The position numbers were made by a program, and so were the translations under genes. DNA of 64,000 nt, taken from contig JAJNNY010000053.1 in assembly GCA_022453515.1 (NCBI GenBank), positions 62,001 to 126,000 on the forward strand, read 5' to 3'. Numbering within the stretch: the first letter of the stretch is position 1; each line of letters starts with the position of its first letter. Positions 54,650 to 64,000 of this stretch are shown piece after piece. Origin of the DNA: Astrocystis sublimbata (lineage: Eukaryota; Ascomycota; Sordariomycetes; Xylariales; Xylariaceae). The notes beneath the pieces were generated by a model, which saw nothing but the letters and a program-made list of their open reading frames with translations, was not told the DNA's origin and did no database searches.

Positions 54650-55874
54650 ATGTTTCCGCTCACCTGTATAGACGGGTACAGAATACCCACAAGAGAAGAG
54701 GTCTACGTTTTGGACATCGTCCCCTTCACATCTGGCCCCGCCACCATCTCGTCGGACCAGAAGCTCTCGCTCTTCAACCCACTCAGCCTCAAGAGCGGAC
54801 CGACGGTGGACCTCGTCACGAATCATGGCAACATCACCTGTGCGAAAGCATTTGATGCTGCTAATTCAGTAGTCACTACTGCAGGCGAGAATGGCACACT
54901 TTCACTGTGGGATTTGAGGCAGGATGCGCGCCAAGCTCAAGTCGCTCGCTTTACTACAGGTAGGTATCACAAATGCAACCATATAATGCTGTGATACATG
55001 TCTGATTGGTCGTGGTAGATGGCAATATGCCGGTATTGTCAGTGGCATGCTCCAATTCGGGATATTCGATCGTCGCTGGCACGGAACTGCAAAGTCGTCA
55101 GGCATCGGTCATAATATGGTCAGAGAGTTGATTTCACTTTGTTTAGAGACAACTTGGCTCATTGTACCTAGGGACGTGCGCTCGACATCGGCTCCGAAGC
55201 TACACTATAAAGAGATACATAGTGACGACATAACTGAGGTCTGTCCCTCCTCGAAAGAGTGGTTGTGCATCTCTGCTGACATCCAGTACTTCAGTTGGGC
55301 TTCCACCCTAGTGATCACAACATATTGTTATCTGGATCGACAGATGGGCTCGTCAATATCTGCGACACTCGTATCACGGATGAGGACGAGGTCGTCATCC
55401 AAACCTTCAATCACGACTCCGCCATACACCACGCAGGGTTCCTGAACGATACAGAAGTGTATGCAGTCTCGAGCGATGAGAGACTAGCCTTGTATGACAT
55501 GGCCGAAGGATGCGAAAAGGGTGCAGCCACTACCGATTTCGGAGACATGAGATCCGTGCTCGGTTGCCAATACATCGCCAACATCTCGGTCAAGGCCAAC
55601 GGTGCCGGGGCTGTAATTGGTGCTGGAGCCCATGAGTAAGTTGCGACAAGTGAGTTTGGTTCGCTATCCGATGCTAATCCGCGGCAGGCAACAAGCGTTC
55701 GAGTTGGTACATCTCACCAAGGGCGAAACGTGGGCTCTGGATCGGGACAACAGTGTTGGGCTTCCAGGAGCGCATTCGGAAGAGATCGTTCGGAGCTTTT
55801 GCTTCTATGACGAGGCACAGATGGTGTTCAGTGCCGGCGAGGATGGCTTTTTGAAAGCCTGGCGAGCGAGCTGA
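54650..55874 (+). CDS. WD40-repeat protein (WDR89-like)
   Basis: Model: exons 54650-54959, 55019-55118, 55172-55238, 55295-55635, 55688-55874; 334 residues, one small beta-propeller. Recognisable blades include TTAGENGTLSLWDLR, VIIWDVRST split by an intron at the Trp codon, LGFHPSDHNILLSGSTDGLVN and FSAGEDGFLKAW. The GxHPxD ... LxSGSxDGxV pattern, length and late order of blades suggest the WDR89 group, conserved from fungi to animals but little studied. It probably acts as a protein-interaction scaffold. All four introns are 52-59 nt and frame-consistent. The gene is convergent with FRG1, whose stop lies only 68 bp away. Confidence 0.88.
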
Positions 55875-55942
55875 TGCATGATACCTAGCTAGAACTGCAA
55901 CGGATGCCGTGGGAATTGCCTGGGCTTCTCTCGCAATTCTCA

Positions 55943-56791
55943 TCAGCTGTATTTGTCGTGCTTGTTCTTCGACTTCAGATTCAGAAGTTGCTCGTGGTAA
56001 TCGCCCTCCCGTCTGGCCTTCTTCAATCTTGAAACCTCGTCCTCGTCAAGACGCCTTCCGACAGCCTCTTCTAGTTCCTTGCGGCTCACTTTGGCCTTTT
56101 CTTTTAGCTCCTTGGACACTTTCAGCTTCGGCTTGAACCGTGCTTGCATGCGAATCCTCAGAGTCGAGTCAAAGCTGATCTCAGTGGCATCTCCGCGTAC
56201 TTCCGGCGGTCCGTTGGGTTTCTTCGATTCGGCGGTAACGAGAAATGTCTCCCGCAGTGTCTGTAGTTGGAATGTACCGGGCGTGTCAGGCGTTGCAATG
56301 ACGTTCCAGGTCTCGGGTGGCGCGATAGCCTCGGAAGTCGCGGAGAGGATGCCGTAGCTGTCACAAGATAGATACCTAGAAAGCGTATTAGACTCGCAGA
56401 CACCAAGCTATAAGGCTGAGGTAGCGACCTACTTTCCATGTCGGCCCTTGAATCGAAAGTTTTCCGTGCCATGGATCTTGTTCGCGACCCAGACCTGGCG
56501 GACGTCGTGGGGTTCGGCGGTGGCCGGGTTCGCGTCGATGATGTTCTCGATAGCGTCGGTAAACACCTTGCCAATAGCGTCGCATGCGAGACAGGTTGGC
56601 GGTTCGGTAGGCAAGACAAGCATCACCGGTCCAACCACGTCGCCCACGGCGTCGGCAGACACCCAGCTGTCGTCGTCTCCTCCTTCATTCTCCGTAGCTC
56701 GCTCAACTGTGCCTTCAGCAGCGGACTCGTCGTCGGTGCGCTTTCTCTTTTTGGGCTTCTTGTCGCCCTTGAATGAAAGTGGTTTGACCAT
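55943..56791 (-). CDS. frg1: FRG1-like protein (actin-bundling/RNA biogenesis family)
   Basis: Model on the minus strand: exons 56791-56433 and 56375-55943; 263 residues, close to human FRG1. The start MVKPLSFKGDKKPKKRKR gives the family's basic nuclear signal; an ATG six codons earlier is less likely. The fascin-like beta-trefoil follows (VWVANKIHGTENFRFKGRHG, YLSCDSYGILSATSEAI, FQLQTLRETFLV), then the conserved C-terminal basic region (RMQARFKPKLKVSKELKEK, ending near KKARREGDYHEQLL). FRG1 proteins are nuclear/nucleolar, associate with spliceosomes and bind actin. Intron 57 nt, donor GTAGGT. Confidence 0.92.
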
Positions 56792-57364
56792 GGGAGCGAT
56801 AAGAAACAATGTGCGGAAATAACGTTGTTGTTGGAAATAGGTATCTAGCCTGTTAGTTCAGAGCTCAAGACTCGGAGCTTCACATAGCTCCCAAAGTTAC
56901 CTCCGCAAGCACCTAGATCACCTAGACGTACCCCACATGTTTGGCCAGGGTATCCCTAGAAGAACCCCTCACCCCGCAGACCCATATTTCCCGGGCTTCT
57001 CACTTATCTTCGGTCAAGTCCTCCCGGCAAGAGGTTCGGGATCGTGGTGGTGTCCATAAGCGGACAATGATTGGCCAATTGGCCAAACCAATGCCCAACT
57101 TGGGGCATACCAAAGAGGCCATTAACGGGCATCTCCTACTGGGTCAGGACTAAAACACGGAACCCTCCGGCTTTGCTGTGAACATTGAATAGCGAACTGT
57201 ATGTGGTGTCAAATTAAAGCCGACGGTTTCCTCAGGCCTGTTTCACAGGACTCACTTTCAGCCGCTGGTAGTCGATAACTCCAGCCTTGTGCATCTCATT
57301 TGCTCCAAGGAACAGTTCTAAACCTTCAATAACATAATCGTGCTTGGGTAGAAGATCGTTCGCC
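56792..57364. promoter_or_regulatory. divergent intergenic region between FRG1 and dioxygenase genes
   Basis: About 570 bp. A GGCCAATTGGCC-type palindrome at 57073-57084 and a nearby TTGGCCAGGG at 56941-56950 contain CCAAT-box-like cores, possible binding sites for the HAP complex. No gene. Confidence 0.45.
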
Positions 57365-58565
57365 ATGGCTGTAGCGCAACCAGTTGTCGTGTCATTGGCC
57401 GACCTCCAAAGTGGTGAGAAACAGACTCTGCAAGCCTCGAATGACCTAGAATTACTAACAATATCAGGAAATATTTCATTCGAAACGCTGCAGGAAGCTT
57501 TCGGTCCGGATTCGTTAGGTATCCTCGTGGTGAAAGACGTACCAAATGAGTTTTCCGCTTTACGACATCAACTGCTCTCTTATGCGTCATGGATGGGCAA
57601 CTTATCCGAGGACGAGTTCGGTACAGAGCCCGTCAACCTTCACGCGTTCAATACCATGCACGGTTTTCTAATCAGCCACAGAGAAATTTACAAATGAAGC
57701 AGCCAAATACTTAGTAGGGTGGTCGAAGGGCAAAGAGAAGCTGAAGGACGGTAGCGCCGACGAATATAAGGGATCATTCTATGCCAACTGCGCCTTTTAC
57801 GTCGACCCTTCGCTCGAATCAGCTCAGCCGACGAAACAGTTCACGTTGGAAGAGTTCCCCGAGTATCTAGCACCGAACTCATGGCCGCCGAAGGAGGTGC
57901 TGCCGGGCTTCCGACCCGTCATGAAGCAGATGTGCACGTTGATCATCGACACGGCGGTCCTGGTCGCCCGCGCTTGCGATAAGTATGCCGAGAAGGAGAT
58001 CCCCGGCTACCCTGCGACGTATCTGGAGAATGTGGTCAAATCCTCATCCACGACAAAGGCCAGACTGCTTCATTACTATCCCATGCCAGACGAGGCGCTG
58101 ACGAAGGGCATGGATGAGGACAACTGGTGCGCAGTGCATAAGGACCACGGGTGTCTGACTGGTCTGACTTCGGCCATGTTCATAGACGAGCTGAAGACGA
58201 ACGTCAAGTTACCTGAATTCAAGAGCGGCGAGGTGCCTGAAAAATTGCCCACTCTTGAGGAGCTGCCGTCATCGCCAGATGCCCAGGCTGGCCTGTGGAT
58301 CAAGGATAGGAAGGGTGTTCCCGTCCAGGTCAAGATCCCTCGAGACTGCATCGCATTTCAGACGGGCGAGGCGTTGGAGCGGATCACCAACGGCAAGTTT
58401 AAGGCCGTCGAGCACTCGGTCAGAGGCGCCTACGCAAAAGGGGTTGCGCGTAACACATTGGCTGTCTTCACACAACCGAATCTAGAAGATGAGGTCGACT
58501 TGGAACAGCACATCAACTTTGGTAACTTTGCAAGGGGTATCATAGCTGGCAACACTGTTGGATGA
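57365..58565 (+). CDS. 2-oxoglutarate/Fe(II)-dependent dioxygenase (isopenicillin N synthase-like)
   Basis: Model: exons 57365-57620 and 57682-58565; 379 residues. The 61-nt intron (GTACAG donor, CTAATC branch) joins LSEDEFEKF to TNEAAKYLVGWSKGKEK, as expected; reading through gives an early stop. The jelly-roll core has the iron triad His238 and Asp240 (AVHKDHGCLTGLT) and His330 (AVEHSVRG), and the 2OG-binding Arg in RNTLAVFTQP. Members hydroxylate or desaturate small molecules; this subgroup, found in fungi and plants, has no agreed substrate. No signal peptide. The next gene is convergent and encodes a purine-cytosine permease, a possible hint but no proof of a link. Confidence 0.88.
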
Positions 58566-58733
58566 TCAAAACAATACACAGGTCACTATACATGATCTTA
58601 ATAAACCCCTAGTGATATACCTATCCACCTCTGTGCTTGAAATCAGAGTTCCTGGCGTTAAGTTGGTATCTGACCAAACTTGAATAAATGACTTTTCGTC
58701 AAAATATTGCCTCCCGTTTAATATGAGTAATGT

Positions 58734-60429
58734 CTACCGACCGAAGTACCACCTCTCCAAGCTCCTAAAGCCGAGGTAGGCCACAGCCGTGAAGGAAAAC
58801 GCGAGCTCGAACCCAACATCTCCGCCAAAGTCAGCGCCACAGAGACGGCCAATAGGACCAGTGAACCAGACTTGCGCCATGCCAAGCACAGCACCAGCTA
58901 CACCGACAAGAATAGCAGACACTGCAGCAAACCCAGGCGGCAGAGCTTTCGGATTCTTGTAATCTTCAGTCCGGTATCCCTTCAGTCCGCGACGGAACAC
59001 CAAATGCTCGGTCAGAGACACGCCTTCGTAGATAGCGAGCCAGTACCCGATGAGTAGCAGGAAGTTCTCGAGCGCGGCCTCGAAGTGATTATACCCCGGG
59101 ATTGCAATGGCGATGTATATAGCAGTGCCAACACCGACCCAGATGAAGCGAGGCACCATTTCCGTGGCGCGGGCCAGGACTTGCAGAGATAATGACACTG
59201 AGTAGATGTTAGGGCAGTTATTGGCGACCGTGGAGAATGCGAGGACCACGACGCAGAACTCCCCAAACCGACCAAGAGACGGCACAAGCACGTGTGCTAA
59301 TAGTCCCCCTATGCCAGATGTAGAGTAGGCATCGCTATAGTCGACATTCGAGATTATCGCCGTTGCGACTGCAGCCCCTAGGAGCTCGGTGAAGACAAGA
59401 GGGAATATCAGACCCGCGAATGTCCAGAGAAATACAGCTGCGCGTGGCCTGTCTGCGGGTTGGTAGACCGTGTAATCAGCCGCAAAGGCCGTCCAGCCAG
59501 TTGCGAAGCCAAATACGGATGCTGCGAACGAAAGTACAGCGCCCGCTTCAGCTGGGCCAGCGACTAGGGGAAGTCTGGCGTCGAAATCGCCCGACTTTGC
59601 GAAAGTTCCAAGCACGATCAGGAATATGACGAAACACGGGATCCACGACCAGCGCTCATATAACTGGACAAGTCTGTATCCGAAGACACAGATGAACAAT
59701 GTCGAGATAGCGATGACGAGAATCCCGGAGTAGCCTGGGACGTCGTTGTTGATCGCGTTGATGAGCTGTGCCCCAACAATGACATTCACGGCCGACCAGC
59801 CTATACATGCCAGGATATTGAAACAAGCCACTGCGGAAAGACAAGTCAGTAAGTGCTATTTTCACCGACATGTGCCTGGAGCGCGTAAGCTCACCTAGCT
59901 TAACTCCATAGTATCCGAAGTAGAAACGCGAGAGGATCATCTGTCGCAATCCAAATTCGGGGCCAAATGTTGAGAAGAAGCAAACGGGCATGATGCCGAG
60001 AATATTGACGAAGATGATCGTGAGCGCACTGTCAACATAGCCCAAATGGAACACCGGAATTGCAAGAGCGCCTATGGCGAAGGACGAGACAACCATGTTC
60101 GTTGAAAGCCACTTCGATCCAAATCAGTCATCCTGTTTTTGCAGTAATTATAAGAATAATGGGCCTTTGCATCAGATACGTACCAAGGTGCCGACTTGGC
60201 TCATACTAGAGTCAGTCCTCTCGCTAGATGGGACTCGCTCGATTCCTCGTTGTTCAACGCCATATTTGCCTGCAAAGGCCAAGATCCTGGTACGAAGCGA
60301 GTCTTCTTCGTTTTGATTGTCTTGTTCGATGTCGACATCTTTAATCGCATGCCCAGCTTCAATGTCCGTGCCAGGAGAATCCCACCTTCTCGCCTTCTCC
60401 TCACTGCGCACTGACTCCATAGATGCCAT
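58734..60429 (-). CDS. NCS1-family purine-cytosine permease (Fcy2-like)
   Basis: Model on the minus strand: exons 60429-60184, 60111-59895, 59830-58734; 519 residues. A hydrophilic N-terminus of about 80 residues with GIERVPSSERTD precedes about twelve hydrophobic helices. The NCS1 signatures are clear: WLSTNMVVSSFAIGALAIP, FGPEFGLRQMILSRFYFGY, GWSAVNVIVGAQLI, and FGFATGWTAFAADYTVYQP. Fcy2-type carriers import cytosine, adenine, guanine and hypoxanthine with protons at the plasma membrane. Introns of 72 and 64 nt both keep frame. The substrate range within the family cannot be set from sequence. Confidence 0.93.
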
Positions 60430-63400
60430 ATCTTCGGCCAGAACAAAATGCCCTGATAGCGTCGTTGGGATCGTGGTTTTCAGATGTGATTGTCAATGAA
60501 GTTCATGAACGATTGCGACAGTGCTCGCGTCCACACAGATCGTCCAATAGGAAGTTTAAACCTCAAGAAGAAACTGGAGAAACGTCCACTAAGCATCATT
60601 CAAGAGGAAGTAGTCGGATATGAGACGAGTATCAGCAGCCTTGGTTATCTATCAATGCGCTCGAGGTGTCAATGTAGGTGGGTAAGATCATGGCGCGAGC
60701 ATGCAGGCAGTCTACCGCCTCCACGGTCCGTCCGCGGTGATCATTGGCCAGACCGCAAGATAAGGAGGCACAATGACGGGGACGACAACGATGAACCCAT
60801 CCCTCAACTCTCTAGTATAGTGGGCCCGTAGCCCATTCTGCAGAGCTCACAACATGAGGTGGCATGAGTATCATGGATCTCTCTCGGATACACGAGCCTA
60901 GGTTCAGCTTCTTGTTCAGCTTTGTGTGCCCATACAAACAATACAGCAAATCATCCTCGCACCAGAAGCTGCAGTAGACTTATTTATCTCCGGCGGCTGA
61001 GAGAACTAGGTAGCAGATGACGTCTCTCTTGGGCCCGGGATTATAAGCGCCCGCAATTACGGTTAGAGGAGGGCAATAGGCAACTCGTCCGTGTCGAGGT
61101 GAGTATTCGGAGCTGCGCACATGTGCTGACACTATCATATAACATCATGAGCATCAATAATCTGTGTAATATGGGAAACAGTAGAAAAATCTTTCATCCC
61201 CGGGTTGAAATTCATTCAAAAGGGTCGTTTGGTATTCAGAAGTCAATGTTGATGTTTAAAAGTGCCGTGAACGACTATGCGGAGATGAACGACGAATTTG
61301 ATCACACTCCGCAAAGGCGCAGCCAAATCGGGATCTCCCGCCTGCAGTTCTCCGTGTTGGTGTTACTGAACACAGTCTCGTAGCGCCTGGATCCCTACCG
61401 CAATAGCTGTCAGAACTTTGACTACCCTCGTCTCTGGGTATACGTAATACTCTCTGGTAGCGTTTCTCCCAGCTACCAGAGTGTTGTTATCTTGTGAAGC
61501 CTCCAAGCATTCGTCATGCCTTTACTAACCGCTGAATAGTCACAAGCTCACAAATAGTAGTGCTTGAGTTTGTGAACCCGTATGCAGCTTGCCGAGTACT
61601 TAGGTAGACGAATTAAAAGCCTCGCATTCTGTTACCCCTAGAAGTGTGGTCCTCAGATATCATTTCTATCATGATAAATAGTTGGCTCTTGAATGTATAC
61701 CTATTCCCTCGTTCTCATGTTCATATTATTCTCAGAGCAGCAGTGAGTTGGTTGTCTACTGGCATTCCGGCAGACTATCATGTCTCGGAAGTGTCCACGT
61801 GTAGGAACTGCCTTAAAAACTGAAACTTCAAGCGTGGACTTCTCGCGGGCGACCACCTTGCGGTATGCTTCAGGTGAGACAGGTGGTACGGTCAAAGAAC
61901 TCCCTACGTGTGACAAACCCCTCCATTTTGGTAAGCGGCAAATGCTTGCCATTCGTCCTAGTCCTCATTTCTCTCGAGGTACATTTGCTCAACGTGAAGT
62001 GGCTCTCGTAGCTTGATATGAACACGACATGGAGGTCTTCCGATTGATCGCACAGCGCATGCCGTACTCCGACAACTCTCAAGTCCCGTCGGAGTCCGGA
62101 AAGGCGGTGACTTTGGGTCTATCGTGTTGAGACAATCCCTTTGGAGTACCTGTGTAGACCTCCGGGTGCGTAGCACAGGTGAAATTGCCCGGTCGAGGTT
62201 CCGGTCGAGGTAGCCCTGTAGAGTCGTACAGCTATGCATGAACGACAGGGCCCCTTTTGGCTGTCGTTCTGAATCACATCGCCGCCTTGCACACGTGGAC
62301 TCCAGAAACAACACGTCGAAAGCGCTGAGGTTTATGTCTGAAAGACTATTGGTAAAAGCTTGCCGCCCGCCGGATGCAATCATGCTGAATATGACGCAAG
62401 AGTACCCCTTGAGTATGCCGTTCTACACGAAGAGAAATTGCGTCTCCGGAACAGCTGGGATATTCATAGTGCCTGTAGGTTACGCCTTGACTGATGTATA
62501 TCCCTTCTCTGCCGCCGCTTTGATGGCTATCATTCCACTCAGCTGCTGATGTATCAGATTGACTGATGGACTTTATTCATGATCAGAAGGGAGAGAAAAA
62601 TGGGTTACGATGATGGGCTTAATCTAATCAGGGTACTGCTTTTGAAGTTGAGGGATGTCACGGGATGGGAAGCAACCAATTTGAGGAACGATGACCCTCT
62701 GACTGAGCCTCAACTGCTCCAATATCACGGCGCGCAAATTCAAGTCCCAGATTTGATCAAACGCCAACCGTCGGCATTGTTGACTTATATTTGCGACGAA
62801 TTTGAGCTTTCAAAAGGAGTAAGCTCGAGATACATGTATTCAGGTGTGAGCTACAGTATCAAGAATGGGGGTGAGGAGTCCTCTCTATTCGTTGACAACT
62901 TCAGAGAGAAGTGCCCCAATCTTCTGAGCATTTGATACACCCAAGCAGCTGCTCCACAACTACTATTCTTTCCCCCTCACGGTTTCCGCTGCGATATCAG
63001 TAACTCTTGAGGCTTGTCTCCAAATGCCGTCTCTGATGGCCTCCTCACTCTAGAATTAGGATATGATATCATGCAACAATACATGAGCCGAGCGGTTTGA
63101 TTCAAAGCCGAGCTGATTTGAAAAAGATGAGGCGATCGAACAGGGATGAAGCATGCGTTCGTCCGCTCGTGACGTGGGATACTGTGGGTCGAAAGAAATA
63201 CCGGCAATCCATGTGTACTGCTTGCTTGGTTGGACTCACCTCCTCCCACGTGCCACTCACTATTCCAAAGAACTTCATGTATTCATTCATAACAAGTATC
63301 ACCGACAGAAAAGAAATACTATAACCTAGAAGGATAAACCTTGCAACAATATCTCTTGGAAGAATAAACAAGGAAAAACGTGCAGAATAGAGACGTCTGA

Positions 63401-63840
63401 GCGGGAGCTAAGTGTTTGGTATTGTTGTTCCCTCGGTTGATTCTAAGCCTGCATCCTGACTGACTGCATGGATGATGGCTTTTCGGGACCCTCATGTTGG
63501 CATGACACTGCTGTACCCCAGGATTGCGGAGAAGGTCGAGTGCGGAGAAGAGCCAAGCATGCCGCTTTCCTGCAACCCCAACTCCAGATTCATCATCCCC
63601 CTTCACCACGCCCCATTCTTTGCCCGTGCACGACGATCAACCAGAAGCAAATAAGAGACAATGGCTGGCGTATGCTTCCCACATACCGAGGCTTGAGGAG
63701 AAGAGGCATGAGGCCAAGATGAGGGGAAACTGGCCATCGTGCGCGCAGGGCATTGTCTGCTATGCCCGATGGAGTTCAATATGCGTTATCACTATGAAAT
63801 AATGGTGAGATGGGGACACAAGCGATAGACCAGCAAAGCT
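60430..63840. other. gene-poor region, 3.4 kb
   Basis: No family or convincing splice model found. The longest plausible piece is a plus-strand frame 62579-62935 (118 codons; LNLIRVLLLKLRDVTGWEATN, SALLTYICDEFELSKG) with balanced composition but no known motif; it could be part of an unrecognised gene. A hydrophobic minus-strand frame ends near 63102. A perfect 10-bp inverted repeat (CTCTGGTAGC / GCTACCAGAG, 10-nt loop) lies at 61452-61481. The left end holds the permease promoter. Confidence 0.45.
62579..62935 (+). CDS. possible hypothetical protein or gene fragment
   Basis: 118-codon frame with mixed, protein-like composition (Leu-rich helix LNLIRVLLLKLRDV, then LTYICDEFELSKG and VDNFREKCPNLLSI before the stop). 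The ATG context is not strong and no domain, signal peptide or partner exon is evident. It may be an exon or relic of an unknown gene, or chance. Confidence 0.2.
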   Translation: MIRRERKMGYDDGLNLIRVLLLKLRDVTGWEATNLRNDDPLTEPQLLQYHGAQIQVPDLIKRQPSALLTYICDEFELSKGVSSRYMYSGVSYSIKNGGEESSLFVDNFREKCPNLLSI

Positions 63841-63848
63841 TATATATG
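63841..63848 (+). promoter_or_regulatory. TATA box of a gene leaving the window
   Basis: TATATATG lies 145 bp before a well-placed ATG (63986, context CTACCATGGC) close to the window end. A pyrimidine/ATC-rich leader, typical of fungal 5' untranslated regions, lies between. Confidence 0.4.
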
Positions 63849-63985
63849 AGGGGCTTTGAGTTCGAGAAAGTTGGCTGTTGTTCTGGACGTTGTAGTAGCT
63901 ATTGCGTGTAACATATCATCATTCATACCATCACAGGAATCGTGCCCATTATCTAATTACCTAATCTATCACCGTATCTACTACC

Positions 63986-64000
63986 ATGGCTGTACCGGAT
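63986..64000 (+). CDS. possible start of a truncated gene
   Basis: ATG GCT GTA CCG GAT at the right edge, with strong start context and a TATA box upstream. Only five codons are visible, so product and reality are unknown. Confidence 0.3.

Overview
The window is nuclear DNA of a filamentous ascomycete (Pezizomycotina, probably Sordariomycetes). The evidence is short 45-230 nt spliceosomal introns with GTRNGT donors, CTAAC-type branch sites and YAG acceptors in most genes, an opsin/carotenoid-oxygenase pair, a GMC oxidoreductase, a P450, a secreted GH3 glucosidase, and intergenic DNA studded with the palindrome TACCTAGGTA. The species cannot be named from the sequence. I rebuilt the exon models by hand from splice signals, frame continuity and family motifs, so single junctions may be off.

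Left third (1-19.3 kb) looks accessory. In order: a GMC oxidoreductase tail; a 1,001-residue ankyrin plus CorA-like membrane protein; a repeat copy; a P450 divergent from a secreted GH3 beta-glucosidase; a DUF7708-type protein with an NTPase-like module and no visible P-loop; an AAA+ ATPase with a DUF7025-like N-terminus; and a previously hidden three-exon gene for a 96-residue secreted protein with ten cysteines. The second copy of the dispersed repeat lies directly beside this last gene. Next come about 2.6 kb without recognisable genes that hold two tandem-repeat arrays (19.3-21.9 kb).

From 21.9 kb the gene set is mostly conserved. A microbial-type rhodopsin (carO-like) and a retinal-forming carotenoid oxygenase (carX-like) stand head to head, a chromophore-plus-opsin module without the upstream carotenoid synthesis genes. 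They are followed by an IKS1-type kinase, an atypical SDR, a small protein resembling protealysin propeptides, a Cys-rich conserved fungal protein, TFIIS, a membrane-anchored cysteine synthase-like enzyme, a frameshifted hypothetical gene, NDUFAF7, cytosolic/mitochondrial alanyl-tRNA synthetase, a conserved low-complexity protein, an RCR-like PPxY membrane protein, the ERAD factor HRD3/SEL1, a WD40 protein, FRG1, a 2OG-Fe(II) dioxygenase and an NCS1 purine-cytosine permease.

The last 3.5 kb (60.4-64 kb) has no gene I can recognise, except a TATA box and a possible start codon at 63986 for a gene leaving the window. No tRNA, rRNA, CRISPR or intact transposon was seen.
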